Source: Thermus neutrinimicus
GTDB taxonomy: Bacteria > Deinococcota > Deinococci > Deinococcales > Thermaceae
Reading direction: 5' to 3'
DNA: 64,000 nucleotides
Assembly: GCF_022760955.1 (NCBI RefSeq)
Contig: NZ_JAKTNU010000007.1
Span: forward strand, 38,364-102,363
Below the pieces are notes generated by a model that did not search any database, was not told the origin of the DNA, and saw only the letters and a list, made by a program, of their open reading frames with translations. A program made the position numbers and the translations under genes. Shown here piece after piece: positions 48,805-61,342 of the stretch (position 1 is the first letter of the stretch; every line of letters starts with the position of its first letter).

Positions 48805-50066
48805 TCCCAGCCCACATGGCCTATGCCCTGGGTGCCCTGGGCCTAACCCTGCCGGGCCAGACCTTTGGCACCTACCTGGCCTTCTACTACCTGGACCACC
48901 TGGGCCTGGCCGCCAGCGCCTTCGCCCTAGCCCGCCTGGTCTTTTCCGCGTGGGATGCGGTGAACGATCCCCTTTTCGGCTACCTCTCCGACCGCACCCG
49001 GACCCCCTGGGGCCGGAGGCGGCCTTGGCTTTTCCTGGGGCTTCCCCTGTTGCTTTTGGCCTTCTACCTCACCTTCAACGTTCCCGGGCCCTTCCGCCAA
49101 GGGCCTGGCCTCTTCTGGTACTGCCTTGGGGTCATCCTCTTCTTCGAGACCTTCGCCGCCCTCACCTGGGTGAACCACGCGGCCCTCTTTCCCGAGCTCT
49201 TCAGGGGCCAGGAGGAGCGGGCCCGGGCCAATGCCTGGCGCCAGGGGTTTTACTTCCTGGGCCTGGCGGTGAGCATCGCCCTGACCCCCTTGGTCTACAC
49301 CGCCTTGGGTTTTCCCGGCATGGCCCTCCTCTATGGGGCCAGCGGGGGAGCGTTGCTCCTCCTCTTCCTCCTTTCCATCCGGGAAGACCCTAAGGCCCAG
49401 CTGGCCAAGCCCCTTCCCTTCATCCCCGCCTTCCGCTACACCCTGGGGGACCAGGCCTTTTGGCTCTACTCCCTGGCCGCCTTGTTCCTCCTCTTCGCGG
49501 TGGGGCTTTTCGGGGCGGCCATGCCCTTTTACGCCAAGTACGCCTTGGGCCTAGGGCCTGAGGCCACCTCCCTGCTCTTCGCCTCGGTGCTCCTGGCGGC
49601 CTTGCCCTCGGTCTTCCTCTGGGCCCGGCTGTCAGGGGCCTTGGGCCCCAAGGGAGCCTGGCTCCTGGCCATTGCCCTCCTGGCCCTGGGGGCCCTTCTC
49701 CTCCTTCTGCCCCGCACCCTTCTCCAGGCCCTGCCCGTGGGCCTCCTCATCGGGATGGGGTTTGGCGGGGTGCTGGTCTTGGGGGATGTCCTGCTGGCAG
49801 AGGTGATCGACCGGGACGCCCAGCTTACGGGAAGGAGGCGGGAAGGGGTCTACTATAGCGTCTACGGGTTCATCAACCGGCTTTCCGGACCCCTGCAGGC
49901 CTTTTCCTTCGCCCTCCTCACCCCCCTTTTCGGGTACGTGAGCGGGGAGGCCCCGGGGCCCGACCCGGGGGGTGCCTTCCGCTTCCTTATGGCGGTGCCT
50001 CCCTTTGTGGCGGCCCTGTTGGCCTTGGGGCTGGCCTTGCGGTTTCCCTACGGGGCCAAGGGGTAG
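48801..50066 (+). CDS. GPH-type sugar:cation symporter (MFS), copy 2
   Basis: 421 residues from GTG 48801, which overlaps the preceding stop (GTGA); ATG 48816 is possible. About twelve membrane segments, family signature AWDAVNDPLFGYLSDRTRTPWGRRRPW. It shares many blocks with the transporter at 41.4 kb, so the locus carries a duplicated importer, each copy beside a GH2 gene. The two may take up different oligosaccharides. Confidence 0.9.
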   Translation: MIPAHMAYALGALGLTLPGQTFGTYLAFYYLDHLGLAASAFALARLVFSAWDAVNDPLFGYLSDRTRTPWGRRRPWLFLGLPLLLLAFYLTFNVPGPFRQGPGLFWYCLGVILFFETFAALTWVNHAALFPELFRGQEERARANAWRQGFYFLGLAVSIALTPLVYTALGFPGMALLYGASGGALLLLFLLSIREDPKAQLAKPLPFIPAFRYTLGDQAFWLYSLAALFLLFAVGLFGAAMPFYAKYALGLGPEATSLLFASVLLAALPSVFLWARLSGALGPKGAWLLAIALLALGALLLLLPRTLLQALPVGLLIGMGFGGVLVLGDVLLAEVIDRDAQLTGRRREGVYYSVYGFINRLSGPLQAFSFALLTPLFGYVSGEAPGPDPGGAFRFLMAVPPFVAALLALGLALRFPYGAKG

Positions 50067-50107
50067 AATGCCGGGGGCAGGAGGCAGCTTTCCAGGAGGG
50101 CTGGGCC

Positions 50108-51551
50108 ATGCGGTTAGCGTTTGGGGATCCTTCTCGGGGAAGTTCCCTGGAGGTGGCGGTCACGGCGGCTTCCTCGGAGCCGGTTTCGGGAGGGTACCTC
50201 TTGAGGGGAAGGGAGGTGCGGGCCTTTCCCCCTTTGAGGGGGGTCCAGTTTTTCCGCCACGGCTGGCAGAGTTGGAGCCTGTCCGCTTGGGTGGACCCAC
50301 GGGAGCCGCCCAAGCCCCTTTTCCCCAAGGAGCGCCGCCCTCAGGCGGATGATCCCTTCCTCCTGGAAGCCGCGGACTGGGGGAAGGCCTGGTGGGGAAG
50401 CGGCCTTGGGGCCTTGCGCTTTCCCGAGGGCCAGGTCCTCCTTGTTGGGGCCCTGGACCCAGGGGCCCGGGTCTTGGGGCGGGAGGAGGTGCTCCTAGGG
50501 CGGTACGCCTCGGGGGAGGGGCGCTGGTTTTTGGCCTACGGGCTCGAGGAAGAGGCCTTTGCCGCTTATGCCCGGTACCTTCCCCGCCGCCTTTCCGGCA
50601 GGCCCCCCAGGGTGTGGTGCTCCTGGTATAGCTTCTACAACCGGATCCACGAGGCCTTGCTCCTAAAGGTGCTGGAGGAGGTGGCTGGGCTTCCCTTTGA
50701 GGTCTTCCAGATCGACGACGGCTGGCAGCGGGCCCTGGGGGACTGGGAGCCAAACCCCCGCTTCCCCCGGGGGATGGCCTTTTTGGCGGAGAGGATCCGG
50801 GAGAAGGGCTTGAGGGCTGGGTTATGGTTGGCCCCCTTCCTGGTGACAGCGGATAGTCCCCTAGGACGCGCCCACCCCGAGTGGATCCTGAGGGATGGGG
50901 AAGGAAGGCCCATTCCCGCTGGCTTCAACTGGGGGAGGCCCCTTTACGCCCTGGACTCCGGGAACGAGGAGGTCTTGGAGCATGTGGCCGCTTTGGTGCG
51001 CAGGGTGCGGGAATGGGGTTACGAGTACCTGAAGCTGGATTTCCTCTACGCCGCTGCCCTTCCCGGGGCGGAGGGGGAGGTGCGGTACCGTAAGGCCATG
51101 GAGCGGATCCGGGAAGAGGCGGGGGAGGCCTACCTCCTCTTCTGCGGCGCCCCCATCCTGGCCTCCTTGGGGCTTGCCGATGGCCTGAGGGTGGGTCCGG
51201 ATGCCGCTCCTTACTGGGACAACGAGGACCGCTCCTTCTGGCTACAGGACCCCACGGGCCCGGGGCTAAGGAATGCCCTCCGCACCACCTTGCACCGGCT
51301 TTGGCTTCGGGGAAACGTCCAGGTGGACCCGGACGTGGCCTTCTTCCGGAGCCGTTTCTCGCTGCTATCCCCTGAGGAGATGCGCCTACAGGAGGCCATG
51401 GGGGAGATCACGGGCTTCAAGGCCACCTCTGACCCTCCCTCCTGGCTTTCCCCGGGGGAAAGGGAAAGGCTTCTGGCCTTCCTGGGCCGGGACAAGGAGG
51501 TGGAGTTCCTTGGTCCCTACCGTTTCCGGGTGGAGGAGGAGGTTTTGGACT

Positions 51552-51568
<17 letters not shown>
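50108..51568 (+). CDS. Alpha-galactosidase, GH36
   Basis: 486 residues, the short form known from Thermus (AgaT-type). Nucleophile Asp in YLKLDFLYAAA, acid/base Asp in RVGPDAAPYWD, with VWCSWYSFYNRI and FQIDDGWQRALGDW typical of the family. It releases galactose from alpha-1,6-galactosides such as melibiose, raffinose or galactomannan side chains. galT, which handles galactose-1-phosphate, overlaps its end by 17 bases. Confidence 0.93.
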
Positions 51569-54356
<2,788 letters not shown>

Positions 54357-54360
<4 letters not shown>

Positions 54361-56210
54361 GCGCTTTCCTCCGAGGCCCTTTGCACCGCTTGGGTTTCCT
54401 CGAGGATGGCCCGCACCCGCTCCCCGGGGATGGTTTCCTCCCGGAGGAGCTCCTCAGCGATCTTGTGCATGGCGGGGGCGTGCTCCATGAGGACCTGGCG
54501 GGCCTTGGCGTAGGCCTCGTCCAGGATCTTGCGGACGTCCTGGTCGATGAGGCGGGCGGTTTCCTCGGAGTGGTCCTTCTTCTTAGCGATCTCCTCCCCC
54601 AGGAAGATGGGGCCGGAGTCCGAACCCCAGGCGATGTTCTTGAAGTGCTCCCCCATGCCCCAGTCCAGGACCATGCGCTTGGCGATCTGGGTGGCCCGCT
54701 TGAAGTCGTCCTGGGCCCCGGTGGTCACGGTGCCGGTGAAGAGTTCCTCCGCCACCCGGCCCGCCATGAGGACGGCGAGCTCGTCCATGAGGTGGTCCTT
54801 GGAAACCAAAACCCTTTCCTCCGGTTTGCTCCAGCGGGCACCCAAGGCCATGCCCCTGGGGACGATGGAAACCTTTTCCGTCTTGTCCGCATGGGGCAAG
54901 ACCTCGCCCACCACGGCATGCCCGGCCTCGTGGTAGGCCACGGCCCTCTTCTCCTCCTCCGAAAGCTTAAGGGCAGGCCGCTCGAGGCCCAGCACGATCT
55001 TGTCCAGGGCCTTCAGGAAGTGCTCCTTGCGGATCTTCTTGGCGCCATCCCGGGCCGCCAACAGGGCTGCCTCGTTCACCAGGTTCTTGAGGTCGGCCCC
55101 GGAGAAGCCCGGGGTGAGGTGGGCCAGCTCCAGGGCGTCCACCTCCTCGGCGATGGGTTTGCCCCGCATGTGCACCAGGAGGATATCCCGGCGCTCCTCC
55201 AGGGTGGGAAGGCCCACCACCACCTGGCGGTCAAAGCGCCCGGGGCGTAAGAGGGCGGGGTCCAGGATGTCCGGGCGGTTGGTGGCGGCCAGGACGATCA
55301 CCGAGGTGTCCTTCTCAAAGCCATCCATCTCGGAAAGGATCTGGTTTAAGGTTTGCTCCCGCTCGTCGTGGCCACCGCCTATGCCCGCCCCCCGCTTGCG
55401 GCCGATGGAGTCCAGCTCGTCTATGAAGATGATGCTGGGGGCGTTCCTTCGGGCATCCTCAAAGAGGCTTCGCACCCGGCTTGCCCCCACGCCCACGAAC
55501 ATCTCCATGAACTCGCTGGCGGAGACGGAGAAGAAGGGTACGCCCGCCTCCCCCGCCACCGCCCGGGCCAGAAGGGTCTTGCCCGTTCCCGGGGGCCCCA
55601 CCAGGAGGACCCCTTTGGGGATCTCCGCTCCCAGCTCCAGGTACTTCTTGGGGTTTTTCAGGAAGTCCACCACCTCCATGAGCTCCCGCTTGGCCTCCTC
55701 GTGGCCGGCCACGTCCTTGAAGGTGGTGTTGACCTGCTTTTCCTTTCCGTAGAGCTTGGCCCGGCTCTGCCCGAACTGCATCACCTGCCCGGCCCCGCCC
55801 TGGGCCCGCATGAAGAAGAACCAGAAGAAGAGGATGAGGAGGAGGGTGGGTCCCAGGTAGAGGAGGAACTGCGGCCAGAAGGAGGGGGGTTTGGTGACGA
55901 TCTTGACCCCGTTTTCCTCCAGAAAGCGTAGTAGCTCGGGGTCGGCCACCTGGCTGGGGGGCAAGGGCACGGCGAAGCGCCTGGCCACCTGGCTTCCCCC
56001 CTGCGGGGTGGGGAAGCGCTCGGGTTCCTTCAGGGTTCCCAGGATGCGGGTTTCCTCCAGGGTCACCTCCGCCACCTTGCCCTGGCGCACCAGGGTGCGG
56101 AACTCCGTGTAGGGAAGGGTGGGGGCTGGAGGGCCGGTGAAGGCGGTGTAGGCTAAATAGCCTAGAAGGAGCAAGAAAACCAGGGTGAAGGGGTTGATCC
56201 GCTGCGGCAA
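54357..56210 (-). CDS. ftsH: ATP-dependent zinc metalloprotease FtsH
   Basis: 617 residues. Two membrane helices (about residues 8-24 and 112-132) flank a periplasmic domain; then the AAA domain with Walker A GPPGTGKT, pore motif [10 protein letters not shown] and Walker [12 protein letters not shown], and the zinc site HEAGH with the third ligand in [10 protein letters not shown]. It degrades unassembled membrane proteins and some regulators. It converges on glpD with stop codons sharing CTAG. Confidence 0.97.
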
Positions 56211-56283
56211 GGTCTACCTCCCTGGTCCTATGGTAGCGCCTTCGCGGTGAGAGGACTGAGGGGTGTGGTATTCTCTAGCGGCG

Positions 56284-57636
56284 ATGAAGGGGGTCCTCGA
56301 GGCCCTGCACCAGGGGGATTACGACACCGCCATTGAGCGCCTCACCCGGAAGGCCCTGTTCGGCTCCAAAGGGGAGGCCCGGGAGGCCCTTTTGCTCCTG
56401 GCGGAGGTGCATAGCCTCTACGGGGAGGAGGGGTTGGAAAAGGCCCACCGGGCCTTGGAGGAGGCCTATGAGCTCGGGGGGCTGGAGTACGACCCCCTGT
56501 ACCGGGCCCTTCTGGGGGAGCTTCTGGCCCTCGAGGGCCGAGGGGAGAGGGAGGTGCTGGCCCTGTTCCTCCCCACGGAGGACCCCCGGGCCCGCTACCA
56601 CCAGGCCCAGGCCCTCTTCTACCTGGGGCGGTTTGAGGAGGTGCTGAGGACGCTTAAGGAGGGGCTTCCCGCCTTTTTGGCCTGGCGGGCAGAGGGGCTT
56701 AGGGGCAGGGCCTTGGAGAGGCTGGGCCGCTACCGGGAGGCCGCCTTGGCCTACGAGAGGGGGGCGGAGCTGGCCTTGGGGCTGGAGCGCTACTGGCTCC
56801 TCTTGGATGCCGCTGCCATGTGGCTGGAGGCGGGGGAGGGGGAAAGGGCCCTCTTGGCCCTGGAGGAGGCCTTGGGGGCCGTGGGGGAGGAGCCCGTGGA
56901 GGATGCCGCCACCCGCCACTACCTCCTGGCCCGGGCCCATTTCCTCCTGGATAACCCCAACCGGGCCCTGGAGGAGGTGGGGAGGGCTTTGGCTTTGGAG
57001 GAGGAAAGCGGCCACAAGGCGTATGGCACTCCCCTTCTGCAAGGGCAGATCCTTCTCCGCCTGGGCCGTTACGCGGAGGGCATGGCCGCCTTCCAGGAGG
57101 CTTTGGCCAGGGCTGAAGGCCTGGAGAAGGGCTACGTTCTCCACGAGATGGCGGTGGCGGCCCTGGACCAGGGGGCCTACCTGGAGGCGGAGGAGTACCT
57201 GGGGGCCCTTTTGCGGGAAGAGGGCTACCCCTACCGCGCCCAGGCCCTGGCGGACCTGGCCGAGGCCCTGTACCGGCAAGGACGGTACCAGGAGGCGGAG
57301 GAGATGGCGCAAAAGGCCATGCGCCAGGGGGCAGAGGCGGCGGGGGAGCTGATCCTGGGCCACATCGCCTACGACCTCATGCACCTGGAGGAAGCCCTGA
57401 CCCACTACCGCAAGGCGGCGGAGCTTTCCCAGGAGGGAAGCCGGGAGTGGGTGGGGGCCCAGGAGATGGTGGTGGATACCCTGGTCCAGTTGGGTTACCG
57501 CTCCCCCGAGGAGATCCTGGCCCGCACCGAGGCGGTCTTGCCCCACGTTCACCCCGCCGACGAGTGGCACCAGGCCCTGGTTGCCTACCGGGAGCGGGCG
57601 GAGGCCCTCCTGCGGGAGGGAAGGCGGCCCAACTAG
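56284..57636 (+). CDS. Tetratricopeptide-repeat protein
   Basis: 450 residues, almost entirely helical, with many TPR-like units (LYRALLGELLALEGRG, RALERLGRYREAALAYERGAELA, QILLRLGRYAEGMAAFQEALARA, EALYRQGRYQEAEEMAQKAM). No signal peptide or enzyme domain is seen, so it probably scaffolds other proteins. I take ATG 56284, nine bases after TATTCT. The TAG stop interlocks with the stop of the convergent gene. Partner proteins are unknown. Confidence 0.82.
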   Translation: MKGVLEALHQGDYDTAIERLTRKALFGSKGEAREALLLLAEVHSLYGEEGLEKAHRALEEAYELGGLEYDPLYRALLGELLALEGRGEREVLALFLPTEDPRARYHQAQALFYLGRFEEVLRTLKEGLPAFLAWRAEGLRGRALERLGRYREAALAYERGAELALGLERYWLLLDAAAMWLEAGEGERALLALEEALGAVGEEPVEDAATRHYLLARAHFLLDNPNRALEEVGRALALEEESGHKAYGTPLLQGQILLRLGRYAEGMAAFQEALARAEGLEKGYVLHEMAVAALDQGAYLEAEEYLGALLREEGYPYRAQALADLAEALYRQGRYQEAEEMAQKAMRQGAEAAGELILGHIAYDLMHLEEALTHYRKAAELSQEGSREWVGAQEMVVDTLVQLGYRSPEEILARTEAVLPHVHPADEWHQALVAYRERAEALLREGRRPN

Positions 57637-58670
57637 GCCTTGCCCCGCCTTAAGGGGGCTAGGGCTTTCAGCACCTCCTGGGCCTTTAAGGGTTTGGGAA
57701 GGTGCAAAACCCTAAGGGGACGGAAGAGAAGCCCCGGGGGGGCTTCGCTTACCAGGTACAAGGAGGCCAGCTTGCCCTCGGGGTGGGCCCGGAGCTTTCG
57801 GGCCATTTCCAAGGCCCTTTCCCCCTGAAGGATGACGGCCTTGGGCCTTTCCTTCAGGAGGCGCAGGGCCATCTCGGGGTCCAGGGGAAGCTGTACCCGG
57901 TAGCGGTGGGCCTCCAACAGGTAAAGGAGAAGCCTTCGCACCACCCCGCTTTCCGCCAACACCAGGACCAAAGGGTCCTCGGCCAGCAGGGTGGATGGGC
58001 GGATCAGCCCCCGGCTTTTCAGCTCGAAGAGGATGTGATAAACCTGCTCTTCTGGAAGACCGGAAAGCAAGGCCACGCTTCTCGCCCGCCGCACCCCGTC
58101 CAGGAGTTCCAGCACCGTCCAGGCCTCCGGGGTCAGGGGGTGGCGGGTGGGGTCCTCCGCCAGGTGGAAGACCTCGTCGGGGTCCACCTGGCCTTGGCGC
58201 CACTCGTCCAGGCGGCGGGCTGCTTCCAGGAGGGTGGCCTTGGTTTCCAGGGTCTCCGGCAGGGCCACCTGGCTTCCCTCCTCCAGGGGCTCGGCCAGGA
58301 CCTCCCCTTCCCTTTCCCCTAGCAGGGTGGCCAGGGCCTCGAGGACTTGGGCCTCGAGGGCCTCCCTTAGCTCCTCCTCCCCGATGAGGCCCAGCTCCAG
58401 GGCCAAGGCCCCCAAGGGGGTTCCGGGGTTTTCCCGCCCCTGGCGCTCCACCAGCTCCTGCACTTCCTCCAGGGAAAGGTGGCCAAGGCGCACCAGGTAC
58501 TCCCCCAGGTGGGGCCCCGGCTCGGTGCGGGCGTAGAGGATGCGCCCGTGGAGGAGGTGGATCCGGCCATAGAGGCGGCCCCGGAAGGTCACCACGGCGC
58601 TTTTGCGGTGGTCGGCCAAAGCCTTCAGGAGCTCCGCCAGGTCCAGTTCGTCCAGGGTGGCCCGCACCAT
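57633..58670 (-). CDS. DUF4388 (PATAN)-type protein with MshEN-like and degenerate receiver regions
   Basis: 345 residues. Residues 1-60 (LDELDLAELLKALADHRKSAVVTF, RIHLLHGRILYA) match DUF4388/PATAN domains. LGEYLVRLGHLSLEEVQELVERQ and LGALALELGLI resemble the N-terminal modules of type II secretion and pilus ATPases, which bind c-di-GMP in some cases. A winged-helix-like region lies at 180-235. The last 110 residues look like a receiver but lack the phospho-acceptor Asp (AVILQGERA) and the acidic pair (VLAESGVVRR). Probably a signalling or motility adaptor. It lies 3 bases after ruvB. Confidence 0.72.
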   Translation of the reverse strand: MVRATLDELDLAELLKALADHRKSAVVTFRGRLYGRIHLLHGRILYARTEPGPHLGEYLVRLGHLSLEEVQELVERQGRENPGTPLGALALELGLIGEEELREALEAQVLEALATLLGEREGEVLAEPLEEGSQVALPETLETKATLLEAARRLDEWRQGQVDPDEVFHLAEDPTRHPLTPEAWTVLELLDGVRRARSVALLSGLPEEQVYHILFELKSRGLIRPSTLLAEDPLVLVLAESGVVRRLLLYLLEAHRYRVQLPLDPEMALRLLKERPKAVILQGERALEMARKLRAHPEGKLASLYLVSEAPPGLLFRPLRVLHLPKPLKAQEVLKALAPLRRGKA

Positions 58671-58673
58671 GGC

Positions 58674-59651
58674 CTAGAGAAGGGGTTCCACGGGAGGGGG
58701 GTAGCCCAGGTGGCGGTAGGCCCGTTCCGTGGCCACCCGGCCCCGGGGCGTGCGCTTCAGGAGGCCCTGTTGGATGAGGTAGGGCTCGTGGACCTCTTCC
58801 AGGGTCCCTGGGTCTTCGGAGATGGCGGTGGCCAGGGTCTGCAGGCCCACCGGGCCGCCTCCGAAGCGCAGGATCAGGGTTTCCAGGATTTCCCGGTCCC
58901 GCTTTTCCAGGCCAAGTTCATCCAGGCCCAAGGCGTTTAGGGCCTCGAGGGCCCTCTCTTGGGTGATGGTTTCCTCCCCCGCCACCTGGGCGAAGTCCCG
59001 CACCCGCCGGAAAAGCCTCTTGGCTACCCGCATGGTGCCCCGGCTTCTCTTGGCGATCTCCAGGGCGGCCTCCTGGGTGATGGCCACTCCCAAAAGCCGG
59101 GCATCCCGCCTGACCCCCTCGGCAAGCTCCTCCAAGGAGTAGTACTCCAGGTGCTCCACGATGCCGAAGCGGCTCCTTAAGGGGGCGGTGATGAGGCCAG
59201 GCCGGGTGGTGGCCCCGATCAGGGTGAAGCGGGGAAGCTCCAGGCGGATGGTGCGGGCCGCGGGCCCCTGGCCGATGACGATGTCCATCTTGAAGTCCTC
59301 CATGGCCGGGTAGAGGTGCTCCTCCGCCTGGCGGCTTAGCCGGTGGATCTCGTCGATGAAGAGGATGTCCGCCTCCTCCAGGGAGTTGGCCAGGATGGCG
59401 GCCAGGTCCCCGGGCTTCTCGATGGCGGGCCCAGAGGTGACCCGCAGGTTCACCCCAAGCTCGTGGGCGATCACGTGGGCCAGGGTGGTCTTGCCCAGGC
59501 CCGGGGGGCCGAAGAGGAGGAGGTGCTCCAAGGGTTCCCCCCGGGCCTTGGCCGCCTCAAGGTACACCCTCAGCTTCTTCTTGAGCCTCTCCTGGCCGAT
59601 GTACTCGTCCAGGGTCCTGGGCCTTAGGGCGAGGTCTGGGTGCCCTTCCAC
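58674..59651 (-). CDS. ruvB: Holliday junction branch migration helicase RuvB
   Basis: 325 residues. Walker [17 protein letters not shown], Walker [12 protein letters not shown], sensor 1 [11 protein letters not shown] and arginine-finger region PLRSRFGI, ending in the winged-helix DNA-binding domain ([15 protein letters not shown]). It drives branch migration with RuvA, which is not encoded here. Start GTG 59651 is eight bases from TATCAT on the minus strand. Confidence 0.97.
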   Translation of the reverse strand: MEGHPDLALRPRTLDEYIGQERLKKKLRVYLEAAKARGEPLEHLLLFGPPGLGKTTLAHVIAHELGVNLRVTSGPAIEKPGDLAAILANSLEEADILFIDEIHRLSRQAEEHLYPAMEDFKMDIVIGQGPAARTIRLELPRFTLIGATTRPGLITAPLRSRFGIVEHLEYYSLEELAEGVRRDARLLGVAITQEAALEIAKRSRGTMRVAKRLFRRVRDFAQVAGEETITQERALEALNALGLDELGLEKRDREILETLILRFGGGPVGLQTLATAISEDPGTLEEVHEPYLIQQGLLKRTPRGRVATERAYRHLGYPPPVEPLL

Positions 59652-59659
59652 GCCCTTTC

Positions 59660-59669
59660 ATGATAGCCT
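59660..59669. promoter_or_regulatory. Divergent, overlapping leaderless promoters of ruvB and panB
   Basis: Minus strand TATCAT (59660-59665) precedes the ruvB GTG by eight bases. Plus strand TAGCCT (59664-59669) precedes the panB GTG by six. The two -10 elements overlap by two bases, so only one promoter should be used at a time. Confidence 0.5.
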
Positions 59670-59675
59670 TTTCCC

Positions 59676-60461
59676 GTGCGCCGGACGGTTAAGGAGTTCC
59701 GTCACGCCAAAGGCCAAAGGCTCGTCTACCTCACCGCCTACGACTACCCCACGGCCCGCTTAGCTGAGCGGGCCGGGGTGGACGCCATCCTGGTGGGGGA
59801 TTCCCTGGGCATGGTGGTGCTGGGGTATTCCTCCACGGTCCCCGTGAGCCTGGAGGAGATGCTCCACCACACCAAGGCAGCCCGGCGGGGGGCCCCGGAT
59901 ACCTTTTTGGTGGCGGACCTGCCCTACCTTTCCTACGCCACCTTGGACCGGGCCCTTTCCGCCGCGGAGAGGCTCCTTAAGGAGGGCGGGGCGGATGCGG
60001 TGAAGCTGGAGGGTGGGGAGGAGGTGGCGGAGGTGGTTTCGGGGCTCAGCCGGGCGGGGGTGCCGGTCCTGGGCCACGTGGGCCTCACCCCCCAGACGGC
60101 CAGCCAGCTGGGGGGCTACCGGCTTCAGGGGAGGCGCCCCGAGGAGGCTGAGCGCATCCTAAAGGGGGCCTTGGCCCTGGAGGAGGCGGGGGCCTATGGG
60201 GTGGTGCTGGAGATGGTGCCCACGGGCCTGGCCAAGGAGGTCACGGAAAGGCTATCCGTCCACACCGTGGGCATCGGGGCTGGCCCTCACACGGACGCCC
60301 AGGTCCTGGTTTTCCACGATGTGGTGGGGCTTTACGGGGAGTTCAAGCCCCGGTTTGTGAAGCGGTATCTGGAAGGGGAAAGGCTTTTCCTCGAGGCCCT
60401 GTCCCAGTACGTGCGGGAGGTGCGGGAAGGGGTGTTCCCCGGGGAAGAGCACGGTTTCTAA
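59676..60461 (+). CDS. panB: 3-methyl-2-oxobutanoate hydroxymethyltransferase
   Basis: 261 residues. It makes ketopantoate for pantothenate and CoA. Motifs LTAYDYPTARLAERAGVDAILVGDSLGMV, KLEGGEEV, GHVGLTPQTASQLGGYRLQG and IGIGAGPHTDAQVLVFHD define the family and its metal site. GTG 59676 is chosen because of TAGCCT six bases upstream. It stands alone on this strand. Confidence 0.96.
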   Translation: MRRTVKEFRHAKGQRLVYLTAYDYPTARLAERAGVDAILVGDSLGMVVLGYSSTVPVSLEEMLHHTKAARRGAPDTFLVADLPYLSYATLDRALSAAERLLKEGGADAVKLEGGEEVAEVVSGLSRAGVPVLGHVGLTPQTASQLGGYRLQGRRPEEAERILKGALALEEAGAYGVVLEMVPTGLAKEVTERLSVHTVGIGAGPHTDAQVLVFHDVVGLYGEFKPRFVKRYLEGERLFLEALSQYVREVREGVFPGEEHGF

Positions 60462-60565
60462 GGGCCCAGACGGGCTCGAGGAGGCGGCCTGCCTTCCCAA
60501 GGCTAAGGGCAGGGTTTGGTAGGAAGGGGTCCCGCCCGTGGGGGTGTACGCCTAGGCTTTTGGCC

Positions 60566-60595
60566 TTGACGGATTTGTTGAAAATGGATTACCGT
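60566..60595 (+). promoter_or_regulatory. Promoter of the metal ABC transporter genes
   Basis: TTGACG (60566-60571), an 18-base spacer and TACCGT (60590-60595), six bases before GTG 60602. The match supports this start over ATG 60584. Confidence 0.65.
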
Positions 60596-60601
60596 TATTG
60601 T

Positions 60602-61342
60602 GTGTTGGCCCTCGAGGTCCAAGACCTGTCTGTGCGCTTTGGGGAGTTCCGGGCCCTGGAGGGTGTCAGCCTGAAGGTGCCAGAGGGGGCCTTCGTGGCC
60701 ATCGTGGGCCCCAACGGGGCGGGGAAGAGCACCCTTTTGAAGGCCATCCTGGGCCTTGTTCCCTTCACGGGCGAGGTCAGGGTCTTGGGGCGTTCCCTGG
60801 CGGAAAGCGATCCCCTGTGGTTTGGCTACGTGCCCCAGATCAAGACCTTTGACCGCTCCTTCCCGGCCCTTTCCCTGGAGCTGGTGGCCACGGGGCTTAG
60901 GCGGCGCTGGCCCTTCCGCCTCACCTCCTGGGAAAGGGAAGAGGCCCTTTCCGCTCTAAAGCGGGTGGGGGCGGAGGAGCTAGCCTTTCGCCCCTTGGGC
61001 CGGCTTTCCGGGGGGCAGCTTCAACGGGTCTACCTGGCCCGGGCCCTCATCCGCAGGCCGAAGATCCTTCTTTTGGATGAGCCCGCCACCGGGGTGGACC
61101 GGGTGGGGGAGGTGGACCTGTACCGGTACCTGGAGGCCTACCAGGGGGAGTCGGGGGCCACGGTCCTCATGATCACCCACGACTGGGAGGCTGCCCACCA
61201 CGCCAGCCACGTCCTGGTGATGAACCGCAGGGTGGTGGGCTTTGGTCCGCCGGAGCGGGCTTTAAGCGAGGAGTGCCTGCGCCAGGCCTTTGGCCACCTG
61301 GGCCACGCCCATGGGCTTTACGTGGGGGGTGGGCGTGCTTGA
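60602..61342 (+). CDS. Metal (zinc/manganese-type) ABC transporter ATP-binding protein
   Basis: 246 residues from GTG 60602; ATG 60584 would lie across the promoter. Walker A IVGPNGAGKSTLLKA, signature LSGGQLQRVYLARAL, Walker B ILLLDEPATGVD and the H-loop ITHDWEAAHHAS. ATPase of the ZnuC/MntB class, working with the permease that overlaps it. A substrate-binding protein gene is not adjacent, so the metal is uncertain. Confidence 0.9.
   Translation: MLALEVQDLSVRFGEFRALEGVSLKVPEGAFVAIVGPNGAGKSTLLKAILGLVPFTGEVRVLGRSLAESDPLWFGYVPQIKTFDRSFPALSLELVATGLRRRWPFRLTSWEREEALSALKRVGAEELAFRPLGRLSGGQLQRVYLARALIRRPKILLLDEPATGVDRVGEVDLYRYLEAYQGESGATVLMITHDWEAAHHASHVLVMNRRVVGFGPPERALSEECLRQAFGHLGHAHGLYVGGGRA

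Noticed and set aside
56275..57570. Long open frame (431 codons) on the minus strand opposite the TPR gene
   Set aside because: Low-complexity leucine/glycine/proline/glutamine sequence with no family features. Such frames are common opposite GC-rich Thermus genes, and the plus strand has clear TPR repeats.
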